DNA of 64,000 nucleotides from Macrotrachela quadricornifera (taxonomy: Eukaryota; Rotifera; Eurotatoria; Philodinida; Philodinidae), in assembly GCA_022393335.1 (NCBI GenBank), contig JAJEKB010020567.1:149292-213291 (forward strand), in the 5' to 3' direction. The notes under the pieces are model-generated. The model did no database searches. It was not told where the DNA came from and saw only the letters and a list, made by a program, of their open reading frames with translations. The translations under genes and the position numbers were made by a program. This document shows, piece by piece, positions 44,107 to 56,627 of this stretch (its first letter is position 1; each line of letters begins with the position of its first letter).

Positions 44107-44400
44107 CGGTAACTTATTTTAAATACAACGATTTTTTTTTAATTATATTAGCCCAACACCAATAAAAATGGTAAGTTATTTTAGATAAAATGATTATTTT
44201 TTTATTTAGGCTGCTCAAATACCAATATAAATGGTAAGTTATTTTAAATAAAATGATTATTCTTTTATTTAGGCTGCTATAATGCCAATATAAATGGTAA
44301 GTTATTTTAAATAAAATGATTATTTTTTTATTTAAGCTGATCCAATACCAATATAAATGGTAAGTTATCTGAAATAAAATAACTATATTTTTACTTAGAA
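44107..44400. repeat. 63-bp minisatellite
   Basis: GGTAAGTTATTTTAAATAAA recurs at 44170, 44233, 44296 and, with changes, 44359; a first partial unit begins at 44107. The period is exactly 63 bp over about 4.7 units. Because 63 is divisible by three it keeps a minus-strand frame open (repeated ITYHLYWxxSSLNKKIIIL). It begins right after the 3' end of the Helitron-like element. Confidence 0.85.
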
Positions 44401-46856
44401 TTGCAATGTCATCCCTAAAATTGATGATTAGTCGCTGATATTTGCCCGATTTTGATGGTATGGGCACCACAGTAGAGAATTGTAAATACGATAGTATACT
44501 GTGATCGTACATCTTCGAATTTCGTCGTATATGAGCATCGTAATGCTCGCCTTGAATAGTTATGATAGAGTTGACGAAATGGAAGCTATTACTACCTGGT
44601 GTAAAACGTGAAAAAAAAACGGCGCGTTTTACGCATGAAACGGCATCGATACGACTCATGGTTATTCATCGGAAACGGCGCTGTTTCCGTTCCGGCGAAA
44701 CTACATATACAAATCTGAGTTAACGGACTACGGCGAAAAACTGCATCCGTTCATGCCCGTTTCCTGCACGAATTTAGCCGTTTTTTAGTCGTTTCATGTC
44801 TTATACGGCGCTCGGAATCATCGATCTGCGGATATTTCTTCTTTCCCCCAAAAACCTGAAAACTGAAATTTTTTGCATCAGCATAACAACGATAATACTA
44901 TTTAAAACATGATTTAACTATCAATGATAGACCACTTACATTACCAAGCATAATCAACTGATGATCAGTTGAGTCACAACAATGAAAACCTTGATATTTA
45001 CAGAATATTATGTTTCAGTGTTTGGTGTTTCTCATGAAACCAAATTTGTTGCAAAAAAATGTAGAATCGTCCTATTTCTTCAATATATTACATTCAATTT
45101 GACTGGAAACTATTTCTGAGGTACTGAACACTGTTTGCTGAGGAAAGTGCCTCAAAAGTGTCTACTACCTGTGAAACAGAAATTTAGTCCTTCTCTATCC
45201 TTATGTATAATAGAAAGGAACATTTCGCAAAGTAGAGTCTAGCATAAATTTTACTCTATTACTCAAAGTCTATATCTCTATAAATTTCAGAAGTTTTCAT
45301 AAAAACGTTCCTGAGAAACCCTGAAGGGACGCATAGATATCCTTAAACTAATGCATCAACATTTTATTTTATCAGGCTCTAGAGAATGACGAATGAAAAG
45401 CTATAATGCTGTTGCATATTGTTCTTCTAAGATTCTTTCATATACTGATTTTCTTTATTTTTAGTCTATACGCTGTAAACTAGAAGATAAGTTATAGAGT
45501 TTTTTAATTTGTAGTTTTTGCTGGAAAATAAATTTGAATTTATACATTCGCAAAAATCAGCTAACGAATAATAAAATTAAAAAATCGCTTGAATGCACCA
45601 AAGCATTTCTAGAATTTCAAAAAAATTTACAGTGTAGAGCAATAGCCCATGTGCAGCCCGTCTACTTTGAAATATTCGTGATTAAAAATCTCGTCCCGTA
45701 AGCTCAATTTAAGTTAATGAAAAACTTAAGTGAGTAGGGCTGTTATGATTCCACTTCTAAGAAACAAGACGTCACTATATGATCTATTATTTACATATCC
45801 TTTTACTGCTTTTATCATAAATTTGGTATGGATTCTAAGTTCTTGAGAACTAGCATGTCTATTTAAATTTTGTTACGCTCAGATCAAGAATCGTGTAGAC
45901 AGCTATTCATGTATCTTCAGGAACAGTAATATTGGCATCTTTAAGTATGAGTAACTGCCCAATTGGAATATGAAAATAAGTCTAATTTACAAAATTCCCC
46001 CAAAATGAAAAAAGAGCAAAACTAAAGTTTTATATCAATTATAATTTAATAATTGAATACTTGCAACTTGAATTCAATTTTCGAAGTTTATGCAAGTAAT
46101 CAAATATTTAACTTATTATATACCATAAACTAGTGTTAGATTATACTGTATGCATGAAGACAATCGTAGGTACTGGTACTTTGGTGATGCTATGCACCCT
46201 CACGTCGCGACTCTATAATGCAAAGCTAATTATGTGAACAAAGTACCTTTGCATTGATTCTCATACTTGCCCTTCCTTTCTTAATGTCGAGAAATTCAAT
46301 TCAGCTCTAATTTAAAACTGTTTTACACTGTATTTTGTAAGTTTAAAGAAAAGAAAATGTGTCTTGTCCAATTCAATATCTTCTCATAATCCGACAATGA
46401 ACAGTAGTGTAGAAATCGAAAAGTTCTTCCAATTATTCAATTTGAGAGTGAGAGTAAGGCCGAAAATCTTACGCCCGATCAGTATACGTAAGGGCGAGGA
46501 CGGAAAATTCAAGCCTAATCAGCCTGCATGAGAGTAAGAGTGAAAGTTTCAAGTCATATTAGACAAGATCAGCATGAGAGCACAAATGTTTGAACTCTAT
46601 AAATAGTTGAAACATTAGAGACTTCAATAATAAAACAGTTAATTAGTTGGCAAATAGTTGGATATTTTACGATCCATATGAAAAGTTAAATACTCGAAAG
46701 AATTTTTCGAGTCAAATCGAATTTTCGATTTCTACACCATTGATATATGGAAAATTGATCATTGATGAATAAAATCATATAAAAAATGTTAAAATAAAAA
46801 AGATAGTAAAAACTGAATGTTTTAATTATTATTTGTATTTTCTAACAAAAGTTTAT
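44401..46856. other. Intergenic stretch with a GC-rich palindromic block
   Basis: At about 44590-44820 lies a block of repeated AACGGCG, GAAACGG and CGTTTTACGC words, with ACCTGGTGTAAAACG at its left. It resembles the interiors of the CCCA-family elements, but its ends could not be defined. From 44830 to 46850 I see no gene or clear repeat. Confidence 0.45.
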
Positions 46857-47382
46857 TTAATTGATGAGATTTTTTATTTCTTTCATAAAATATTCATAAT
46901 ATTTATTTCCAAAATTTTCACGAACATGTCCAAGAACTTTAGCAGCAGATGATTTGACTAATTTTTAATTAAATAAACAATAAAGAGCATGAATTTCATA
47001 TTCATTACAAACCATTTTATCAGTGAGAAATAATTCAATCTGTATTCTAATATTCATTTTTGTAAAATATAGATATTGTTCTAAAGTAGAATTATTATCA
47101 TTAATTGTTTGTATGATGGACAAGATTTATCTAATTTATTCTTTTGAGTTAAATTTGAAAATTGTTTTTTATAATTTCTGGATAAGTTCAATCTTCACTA
47201 GAATTTTGCTTTTGTTTAATCTTTACCTTTACAATATTTATCGATGAATGAATAGATTGAAAATGGTCGTACTCTTGTTGCCATGATCGATCTGCTACTG
47301 TAGCAACTTTATTCATCGATTTTGATACCTTAAATGAAACACCATTGATATCAACTACCAAAATTGTATAGAAGAAAAACAA
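46857..47382 (-). pseudogene. Decayed coding sequence of unknown family
   Basis: Minus-strand pieces read VDINGVSFKVSKSMNKVATV, then after frameshifts LEQYLYFTKMNIRIQIELFL and TDKMVCNEYEIHALYCLFN. An in-frame TAA follows, then KLVKSSAAKVLGHVRENFGN and YYEYFMKEIKNLIN with stop at 46857-46859. The composition is clearly protein-like and the pieces are collinear, so a formerly functional gene is likely. I do not recognise the family. Confidence 0.4.
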
Positions 47383-48420
47383 TTAAAATAAGAATAAAAA
47401 AAGATATTCTGAAATAACCTCAGACGTTATTTAATGATATCAATCAGATTATTTAATATATTTCATTAAAAATAAATAATTAACCTTTATCAAGATTTTG
47501 CTATTGAATGCATTGAATTTTCTTCTCAAAAAAAGTAACAAATAGCTTTTTTTTATCAAGTAGAAAATCTCAAATCAAAATAACTGTGATCCTTCATAAT
47601 ATATAATCATTATAATACACTCGATAGGTTTAATACTAGTTGTGTACTCAAAAAGTTCATACACTCTAGAATCGGTCAGTGTGTCCGTCCGTTTACACGA
47701 TAACTCTTCACAATTACATTTCGATTGAGCTGAAATTTTGTGCACAGAATTATCCGAAATATATAAATGGATCCTTTTTGCAGCATTAGAAAACCTGGAA
47801 ATAATTTATCAGTTCGAAGAGTCTCCATTTATAGTGAATATTCCCTGAACGGTTTTGCACGAAACCATCCTGACTTTTTTCACGAGGGTTTTGTACTGAA
47901 CCCTCTGCTATAAAATAATTTTTCGCGCCGACGAAAAAACAATTTTATACGAATCCTTTTTAGGTTTTGTAAAACATTTATTTTTTCGAATATGGTCTGA
48001 CCAAAGGCAATATTTGTTTGACCCTGTAACAAAGACAAGCAAAGGTACTTTTTATTGTATGACCTTTGTTTTAGTCGAGATCAAGAGAATAAATCAAAGT
48101 GATTGCTTTTTCTTGTCAACATATAAATTCAAATAATATTTATCGATGTATTTTATCTTGACATGCATTTGTTATTGTTAAATTTTGTCCTTAAGTACGT
48201 TTCACTTTATTTTTATTTTATTTTGTGTACAGAGATTACTTTTCTACTCGTTTTAGATTTTTTGTCCTTCTGACGACGTTGCCATTTTCTCTTTCTATTG
48301 AATACCTGCTTTTTTATTTGATTTTTTTATTGCCAAGAAAGAATGTTGACAAAAAGAATGTTATTTTTCAGATTTTCATTGTTCCATAGAAAAAAAAAAG
48401 CATCACTCGCTCACTCAACA
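47383..48420. other. Spacer with a dispersed repeat
   Basis: About 47640-47760 contains GTGTGTCCGTCCGTTTACAC and GAGCTGAAATTTTGTGCACA, matching the complement of about 36540-36640. The remainder is AT-rich and presumably contains the promoter and 5' leader of the transporter gene at 48421; no motif can be assigned. Confidence 0.45.
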
Positions 48421-50177
48421 ATGAGAAAAGTAGAGATGTCAAATAGTTTATTTGGTATAAAGATTTACTTAAATGATCGATGGAATTTATTTCAAACAGT
48501 ATATCTAATATTAACATGGATTATGTTTGTAAGTTTGAACATAGTCTTGAAGTGCTTTACTTATAATCAAAATGAATTTTGTTAATATTTAAGAGTTTTC
48601 ATTTGGAATTAATTGGTCCAACAATGTCAATACTTGCATATAATATGCATGAAACTTATAGTGGGATGGGTACGGTACTTACCTTGCGCAATGCTGGATA
48701 TTTAATTGGAAATCTTCTTGGTGCTATATTACAAACTATTATCAAAAATCATTCGGAAGGTCTTCTCTTTCTGGCATTCATTTTACCGGCTATTGGTAAT
48801 AGATATTAGAAAACAAGAGAGAATTTTTTGTTAATTTATTTTCTATTCAGTGATGTGTGCAACTCCACATGTAACGTCATTGATAATAATGTGTATTTTA
48901 TCTTTTATTCAAGGACTTTCAAAAGCTTTTACAGATTTGGGTAAATTGAACATTTTTTGTTTTCTTATTGAAATAATTTCTAGGTGGAAATAATCTTTTA
49001 TTACGTATGTGGGGTAAAAATGCTGCAGCACCATTGAATGCAGTTCATTTTGGATATGGTCTTGGTGCTATTTTTATTAATTTACTTGTTCGACCATTTA
49101 TTACAAAGGATGATTCATCAAATGATAAACCAAATATTATTATTCCATATTCAATTGTTGCTGGTCTATGTTTTTTAATTTCCCTCGGACATTTTATATT
49201 TTATATTATAAAAATAAAACATCGACGACAGAAAGTCGAAGAACAAGAACAGGTAATTAGATTGAATCTTGATTATTTTAAAATATATACTTTATATGTT
49301 AAGATTGACTGTAATTGTTCGCGTATCAATTCCGATAAAGTTGTTAATAAACGAATAGATATAAGAAGTTATTCTCCTCGAATATGTGGACATGGAAATT
49401 TTCAATATGGATTAATTCTTTCAATAATATTTGTAATTTATATATATTTCATTGGTGGAAGTTCTCAAACATTTTCGAAATTCTTTTTTTCTTATCTTAA
49501 ATCTGATCAATTTAATCTTTCAACTGAAAATGCAAGTTGGGGAATGATTCTATTTTGGTTTTCATTTTCTGTAAGTATTAAAATAAAGTTCTTATACTTG
49601 AATTCTAATCGAATGTATATGTTTGATAAATGATTTATTTGAAACAAAACTAGATTGGACGATTAATGTTTGCTATCGTATCAGTATATGTGTCAGTAAA
49701 TAAATGTTTGAATATAATTTGGTTTGGATCTTCATGTCTTTCAATAGCTTGGCTTATATTTGTTTGGATAATTGGTTTAACATTTTCTAGTTTATTAGTA
49801 CTTGGTGCAATAACTGGTTTATTATTTTCTCCAATGTATCCATTATCATATGGATTTTTTAATCAAAGATTAAATCTTATTCCTCTACTTCTTGCTTTAC
49901 TTTTAGCTGGAGCGGCATCTGGTGCAATGACATTGAATAAAATAGCAGGTGCACCTTTTTTAAATTATTAAATTAAACTTATTTATTTCGGAATGTTTAA
50001 GGTTTAGTGATGGATAAAAATCCAAAACATTTTCCAACACTTTTATCTATTTGTATATTAATGTCAGTTATTCTTTATCTTATTTCACATATTTTTTATT
50101 ATTTTCATCAACGAAATCAAGTAAACAATGATCAAACACATTCTTCTCAACATTCTCATAAAGAAGAGAAAGATTAA
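48421..50177 (+). CDS. Major facilitator superfamily transporter, MFSD4/sodium-dependent-glucose-transporter-like
   Basis: Seven exons with GT-AG introns and consistent phases: 48421-48528, 48594-48795, 48851-48940, 48984-49252, 49304-49570, 49654-49948 and 50002-50177, coding 468 residues. Family marks: LIGPTMSILAYNMHETYSGM after the first membrane segment; LRNAGYLIGNLLGAIL; TDLGGNNLLLRMWGKNAAAP followed by LNAVHFGYGLGAIFINLL, a signature of MFSD4-type proteins; a cytoplasmic basic loop KIKHRRQKVEEQEQ; WGMILFWFSFSIGRLMFAIV at the start of the second half; and LVMDKNPKHFPTLLS near the end. The histidine-rich tail is cytoplasmic. The transporter would move a sugar or similar small solute across a membrane; the substrate is not certain. 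An in-frame ATG at 48343 offers an alternative start. The 51-bp intron 49253-49303 is divisible by three and stop-free, so retention would insert 17 residues. Confidence 0.85.
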
Positions 50178-52385
50178 AACAAAATTCAAATCTACTCATG
50201 TTCAAATTTGTTCAATAAATAAAACATTATGATATGACACACTTTCAATGTTAATTCGAAAATAAATATCTGTATGCTTGTTATGAGAGAGAAAGTATTC
50301 TGTTTGATATTTCTTGATTGTGTGATTAAGGTAATATTCTCTATTGAAATAATATTATTTTATTTCATTAAATACAAGTTGGAAAAAAAAAGAAGATGAT
50401 ATCCAACGAATCATAATCCATTGAGAAAAAATCCAAAAGTTTGATTATAGGTTCTTTTGCATTTTGATAATTTTAAGGAACGCTATGTTATCCAACTCTC
50501 TCTCTAATTTTTGGTCTTAAATCGATTTTGTTCAGGACTAGTTCGAACTTTTAATCGTCATACGTACTTGGCCGAACGATGTTACTAGACAAGTTGAGAT
50601 CACATAAGGCTCGTTCGATACTATTTTAAAGGAAAAATAAGGAAGAATGATAGAAATGGTGCATTGAATACAACACCGTTTTCTAAAATATTCATCGGAG
50701 ATTGAATTTCAACTGAATAATTGATTACTTATGGACTGTCCTTGATAAAATAATTTTTTTCCTATTTTTATAACTGATGTGCTTAAAAACTCATTGAATA
50801 TTTGTCCTCCTCTTCGTCTTTATGTCGTGAGTTAGCTAACGCTTGTTGAAGGCAACTTGCTTAACCCTCCGCTAACTTTTCTTTTCATGTATCGTATTGT
50901 TACTAGATCTATTATTGATAAAACTGATCTGATAGATGGTTCACTGAAATATTTCAGATGTTACAGTTTTAAAAGCAAACCTATCAATTTCACATTCGAC
51001 AAACAAACACTGCGCTTGATCTCATCATCATAGATCGCATTTCTTTAGCCTTTATGAAGCTTGTAATCATTCATCGGCGTCTCTACAGCTCGTTACTATT
51101 AACGGATAAAAGGTCAATTTCATAGAATATTTAAAAAATTCAGTATCAAATATCAAAGATAGAGATAATAAAGTATGTTCTTTGAATCCTTGATATTTCT
51201 AACATTCAATACTTTTCATCGTTTTAATATCAATGTCAAATTGAGCGAATACATCCATGAAGCTTGTCAAGATTGTTTGAAGAATAACTGTTGGAAAATT
51301 TGTCTTCCAAGTTTCGATGTTTGCAATCAGTGATCTTTCACTCTTATCATTTCAAGTGTATGAGGAAACGAGACACTGTCTTAAAAAAATTCTTGATATA
51401 TTAGGGCAAGTCAGTGCCGAATCTAGTGGATAAGAAGCCGTTAAATGACATTAATTCAGCTTTTATTTGTTTCAATCGTTCAAAAATAGTAAGAAAATCT
51501 TTTCGCGAAAGAAATACTTTTAGTTGAGAAGAGAATTAATTGAATATTTTCATATGATTTTATTTGATTTCTTTTGAATGTGTTATGAGAAAAAAAACGT
51601 TGACTTACTCTGTCGTACTGTTTGATAAAATCTAAAATAATATTATTTGATTAATTCACCATAATATTCGATCATCAAAACTACATCAGCGGATACCGAA
51701 ATCTAGTTTTTTTGGATTTATTCGCATTTTTTAATAAATTTCACATAATTCTTATTGAGGGTAAGGGTGCACTGAAATACCAATACAGATATATAGTCTC
51801 AAGAAATCCTTAGTAAATAAATAAATCTCGATATGCCCTTAACTATAAATTTAGCAAATGGACAATTAACATAACTAGAGAAACAATTTCATAGTAATAT
51901 CAATGGATAGGCACCGAAATCTGATGATAATGTTTATATTCTTCGACAATTAGGAGTAGAGAAGTAGAGATTTCTACACAACAATTATCGATGGATAATT
52001 CGATTAATAAATTTCTCTCTTGACAAAGTATACAGTTGGATAAATGACGATGATGATGATTAAATAATTCAATTAAATTCGTTTTAGATCTTTGAGGAGT
52101 GTATTATTTAATCTAGAATGGAATTGTTGATCTACATAGATGGTCTTTTAACAAATTGATTGATTAGAAAATCTAATCTTTTCAGTGCTGCTCTATCTGG
52201 TTTTGCCATTACTGATTGAACTTCCGCTTGAGACACATTGGATATTCCAGTGTCTATGAAGGATTTATTATGTTATAGACAACTTCAAAGTTAAGAGAGT
52301 CACTTTTATTTGTTTTTTCTTACTAATTATCGTTTACACTTGATATGATCTTTTCTCGTACAGACTAACTATTTTATTTGTTTTT
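50178..52385. other. Long intergenic stretch, nothing recognised
   Basis: 2.2 kb between the convergent transporter (plus) and permease (minus) genes. AT-rich, with no open frame, repeat or RNA gene that I can support. It should contain the 3' ends of both transcripts. Confidence 0.5.
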
Positions 52386-53996
52386 TCACATCCATATCAT
52401 TTCGATCAGATCAGAAGATTTCCCATGTTTGACTGGTGTAATCTCATGACTGGATTGTTTATCTTTCTCGTTCAAGAAGATTTTAACAGGTGATAGTTTA
52501 TTAAGTATATAGTAGAATCCACTACTAATAATAATTCCTAGGAAAAAGTTTAATTGATACATTTTGGTTACAACTGATGGAACATGTGCACCGACTGCAC
52601 CAGCAAAACCAACAAGATTAATCAATATCCCAGCAATATAAGCAAGGTATGCTCGCCAATTAACACCATAAGTATAATAGTACAATCCTTGTGAAGATCC
52701 TGAATAAAGTTCGTTCGTATCTAAATATTCATGTCGAATAAAATAGTAATCAGAGAACATAACACCAGCAATTGAACTAACAAATGTTGAATAAGCTGAT
52801 AAATAGGAAATGAATGATGAAGAATTTGAAAGTAATTTCCATGGACAGATACATAAACCAAGTAGGGAACATATATAACCGGATCGTCTAATATTTAAAT
52901 ATTTTGGACAAAGTGCTGTTAAGTCACATCCAGCAGAAATACTATTAGCAGCAATATTTACACCCAATTGTGCTAAACAAAATGAAAGTGAAATTAAAAA
53001 TACAGCGACACGTGTACCCAACGATGGCATTTTATTCAGAAATGTATTCAATAATTCTAATGGATTCCATATTTCTTTTCCATAGAGAACTTTCGATGAT
53101 GATCCAACGATAAGACCAAGAAAACTAGTTAGAGAAAATCCTAAGGGAATAGTAATTATCTGTGGCCAAAATATGACTGATGGTCGACTAGCGAATCTAG
53201 TATAATCAGAAGTATTGATAATCATTGTGACAAAACTAGATATACAACTCATTATTGCTGATATCCATGACCATCCATGAACACTATTTGATATCGTAGA
53301 TGAAGTTGTTGATTGATAAAGAACTGGTCCAATACCTTTAGCTTTCACAACTACCCATACAAAGAAAAGTAAACCAACAATGGGAACAATAATTGCTTTT
53401 GTTGTAAATAAATGACGCATCTTTTCTATTGGAAACCAAATTGCAATATTTGATAATGACCAAAATATAATAAATCCAATAAAATCTCGTGTATTAGTAC
53501 CGAATGATGTAGGAAGTGTATTTGGCAAATATTGATATGATGGGATTATTGCACGAATACAAATAACAATACATTGCCCACCTATCCATGCTTGTACTCC
53601 ATACCAAACACATGACATTACACCTCGATTTAAAACAGGCCATAAACTACCGAATATACCAAATGATGATCGGCCAATAACTGGAAATGATATATTATAA
53701 TTAGCACCAGTTCGACCTGAAAGACAGATAAATATAGCAATTATTGTATAACCAATCCAAACACAAATCCATGCTTCCAACCAAGACAAACCACCATCAC
53801 CTACAATTATAGCACTTATCACCATCCATGTACTTATATTTATTGCATCTGATAACCAAAATGCAACATAATTCCAACTACCCCAAAGACGTCCTTCAGG
53901 TTCAATTACTTTCAAATCTTCATTTTCTAGCATCGCTTCTATCCCACTTCGATGTTCAACTGTAGAATCTGCATAAATCCATGAAAATTTCCCCAT
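52386..53996 (-). CDS. NCS1-family nucleobase/allantoin/thiamine-type permease, intronless
   Basis: 536 residues, about twelve membrane segments. The N-terminus reads LKVIEPEGRLWGSWNYVAFW followed by LSDAINISTWMVISAIIVGD, the hallmark start of nucleobase:cation symporter-1 proteins. TM3-TM4 carry GRTGANYNISFPVIGRSSFG, where substrate and sodium/proton sites lie in the family. Also seen: VWYGVQAWIGGQC; INTSDYTRFASRP; QLGVNIAANSISAGCDLTAL; and CPWKLLSNSSSFISYLSAYS then GVMFSDYYFIRHEYLD, close in style to fungal uracil/allantoin/uridine permeases. Family members take up uracil, allantoin, uridine, hydantoins or thiamine; which one is unknown. NCS1 is typical of bacteria, fungi and plants and unusual in animals, and this copy lacks introns, so horizontal acquisition is plausible. 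Start ATG 53996 precedes the conserved N-terminus by a normal distance. Confidence 0.9.
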   Translation of the reverse strand: MGKFSWIYADSTVEHRSGIEAMLENEDLKVIEPEGRLWGSWNYVAFWLSDAINISTWMVISAIIVGDGGLSWLEAWICVWIGYTIIAIFICLSGRTGANYNISFPVIGRSSFGIFGSLWPVLNRGVMSCVWYGVQAWIGGQCIVICIRAIIPSYQYLPNTLPTSFGTNTRDFIGFIIFWSLSNIAIWFPIEKMRHLFTTKAIIVPIVGLLFFVWVVVKAKGIGPVLYQSTTSSTISNSVHGWSWISAIMSCISSFVTMIINTSDYTRFASRPSVIFWPQIITIPLGFSLTSFLGLIVGSSSKVLYGKEIWNPLELLNTFLNKMPSLGTRVAVFLISLSFCLAQLGVNIAANSISAGCDLTALCPKYLNIRRSGYICSLLGLCICPWKLLSNSSSFISYLSAYSTFVSSIAGVMFSDYYFIRHEYLDTNELYSGSSQGLYYYTYGVNWRAYLAYIAGILINLVGFAGAVGAHVPSVVTKMYQLNFFLGIIISSGFYYILNKLSPVKIFLNEKDKQSSHEITPVKHGKSSDLIEMIWM

Positions 53997-54940
53997 AATT
54001 ATTCAAGCTACCTATCTTAATGGTAAATCTATTTTATTTTTAGAAGAATTTATTGGAACTTGTTAGAATTAAATCGTTTACAATTTATATATACTTTCAA
54101 TAGTGTGAATAAGTCAGCAAGTATCACTTCCTTCTATTGATATTTATATTTCTTTCGTTCGTTTTCGATTATATTCCCATTTTAGACAAAAATGATGTAA
54201 AGGTAAAACTATCAATTACCATTCAAAAAAAGGAACAAATCTATTTATCTTGGATGTTGCTGCCATTTCGGTAAGCAAAAGTCATTTGTCATCGACCTTA
54301 TGCAAAAGAATTATATGCAGACGGAAGCGTAAAAGGTTATTACCGTCTTAATCGTTTTTTAAAAGTTTTTAAAGCTTTGAAAAATTGATAATCTTATCTG
54401 TAAATCATATCGCAATATGCTATTTTCTGCACTATAGAGGTACTCGTTCAGTTTCCTATTGGTTGTTCATAGAATTATTATATAGTGATTGACACTTTAA
54501 TATTTCTTTCTATTTCTCTCACCTTCGTTGGTTTTTTCTTTTTCTTTGATATAACGTCATCATATATGTACGGCCTTTTTCCTCTCTGCGCTATGTATTC
54601 TTCTTTTGTATCTATTGTGTTTTATGGAATTTCTCCTCACTAATTGAATTGCTCATCTGATGAGCATTTCCGTCTATGCGACTGACCTCGACCTTACATA
54701 TATCTTTCGTTTTTTTCTAATAAATTATGTGTTACACTGCTGCATCCATCTTGGTTTATTACCTAATCATCGATTCAGAGGTAGCCATTTCTTTTCGCAC
54801 GGCTCAAAGACAATCTCAAAACATGAAAAATGAATCCTGACAAATGTCGGGCCATAGAGTCCTTTTTCCTTTTTCCTAACAAAAAATGACGCAATGACGA
54901 AGATTAAACAGACTCAAAATTTATTGTTTAGTCTTCACCG
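53997..54940. other. Intergenic stretch, nothing recognised
   Basis: Upstream region of the NCS1 permease; AT-rich. No TATA or operator can be assigned and no other feature is seen. Confidence 0.45.
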
Positions 54941-56130
54941 TTATTATCTGAATCTCAAAATCTGCTTTCTTCTACTTCACCTTCATGTTTTGGTAATCCG
55001 TGTGGTCTTATTTCTGACATTTCATCATCTTCTCTTACAACCTCTATTTCTTTAAATGAAAGTTTTGAAACAAAACCTGTTCTAAATGACATCAGTGGAT
55101 CGTGTGCAGATTCTCCTGTTCAACCAACATACATTGGTAGAAAATAATGTATACTATTGCTATTATTGTCGTTATTTTTGTTCTAATAAGCTAAATGTTG
55201 GCGATGCTTTTATGACTTCAGGTTTTAATAGTTGGGAAAAGGAGTTGGAGATAGGTAGTGGTTTGATGAAACATGCTTTGTCTCAATCACGTATAATTGT
55301 AACAAAAAATTATTTATCATATAAACAACGAAAAGAAACGAATTCCAATATTATAAAAAATTAGATTCTGGTCGTTCTATTCAAATTCGAAAAATTCATA
55401 ATCATCCTACGAAGATTTGTTCAGTATTAAAAGTTTTAGCACCTCAAACGATTAGCTTTAGAGATCATGAGGAGAATCAACAGTACGTATATTCAACGCA
55501 TTTATAGGAGCATGGGCAAGCTCTTTAAAATGACCAGAACAAAGAATTCTTTCGCTTTAGGAAAGGAAAGCTAGTTCTTGATCACCAAACGTATTCTTTT
55601 TATTTTACAACGCATTTTTCTTTGTTTTTTCTATTTCAAAAGTTCAAGTAGAGGGAACATCTTAAAAACTCTTTCTTGGACAACAAAAACGGATCCTAAA
55701 GTTCAATCAATTTTCGAAGATTCTACAAGTAACGCTAGCAATTTAAGTCATGATATACAGAATGAATTATTTCATATTATGAGTGTTGAGATTCCTGAAG
55801 AGATTTCATTTATGGCAAATTATGTTTATATTCTGTCATAATTATATTACTCTCTGCTATTTTCAGGTAAATACCTGTAGTTATGCGTTGATGGCGAATG
55901 AGTGTAGGGATATCAGTGGTAGACAACAAAGATCAATAGCCATCTGATTTGTTCCTGATTTAAGTAATCGCACAATGAATACCTCAAACGTGGTGAACGA
56001 ATATTTATTGGGTTTTCTTGTTTTCGAGCAATTTGATGCTCAAACATTAGCAAAAGAGATAGTAGAGTTTCTAGAGAGTTTGAATATTCCCTTAGCATCA
56101 TGTATTTGCAAATATTTCTATGAGGTAAGA
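54941..56130 (+). pseudogene. ZMYM1/TTF-zinc-finger, DUF4371-type hAT transposase remnant
   Basis: Plus-strand pieces in order: a Ser-rich leader (about 54941-55120, ending SPVQPTYIG); CYYCRYFCSNKLNVGDAFMT then SGFNSWEKELEIGSGLMKHA, the TTF-type zinc-finger block; KVLAPQTISFRDHEENQQ; SSRGNILKTLSWTTKTDPKV and LSHDIQNELFHIMSVEIPEE (DUF4371); and CSYALMANECRDISGRQQRS, followed by LLGFLVFEQFDAQTLAKEIV. This is the order in ZMYM1-like domesticated or mobile hAT proteins. Several frameshifts and stops separate the pieces and the RNase-H/dimerisation part is missing. No terminal repeats were located. Confidence 0.75.
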
Positions 56131-56625
56131 CTGATTATTATTTTTTCTGTTAAATATGCAAAGTATTGCGATTCATATTGTGTTATATTAATAGAGCATC
56201 TGTGATATCAGGTTGTCATGCAGGAGTTCATGTTCCATAGACTGTAAGTGTAGGGTCTAGAAACCGGAATGGTCGGTAACATGGCACAAATGACCACCTA
56301 ACTATACTTTTAAAAAATGATAATGAAAGTACGGCAACAATCAGCAGATAACTATAGTAAACGAAACATATAATTTTGATACAGCTGATTATTTTGAAGC
56401 TGCGTACATAAAAAAAATGATAAATAGATAATAATATTTGAATTTAGGCAAGAGGAAAAAAGCCATTCGGACATTCCCAACCAATCCGATCTATTCCCAT
56501 TCATTCCCATGTATTTCCAGATTCTTCAAATAATTTAAATGACCTTATAAAATTGATTTTTTTTTCTGAGATTGTAGTATATTTTCAACTAAATGAAGTA
56601 AATACGTTGGTATCAAGCCGATAAA
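56131..56625. other. Spacer, nothing recognised
   Basis: AT-rich stretch downstream of the hAT pseudogene, with a short block repeating ATTCCCATNCATTCCCAT near 56500. No gene. Confidence 0.45.
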
Positions 56626-56627
56626 TA

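Noticed and set aside
44114..44659. 181-residue frame with repeated peptide
   Set aside because: Kept open by a 63-bp minisatellite (period divisible by three) and continuing into a palindromic repeat block.
50990..51060. Possible non-LTR retrotransposon endonuclease remnant (ALDLIIIDR-like reading)
   Set aside because: One short match only; no flanking domain.
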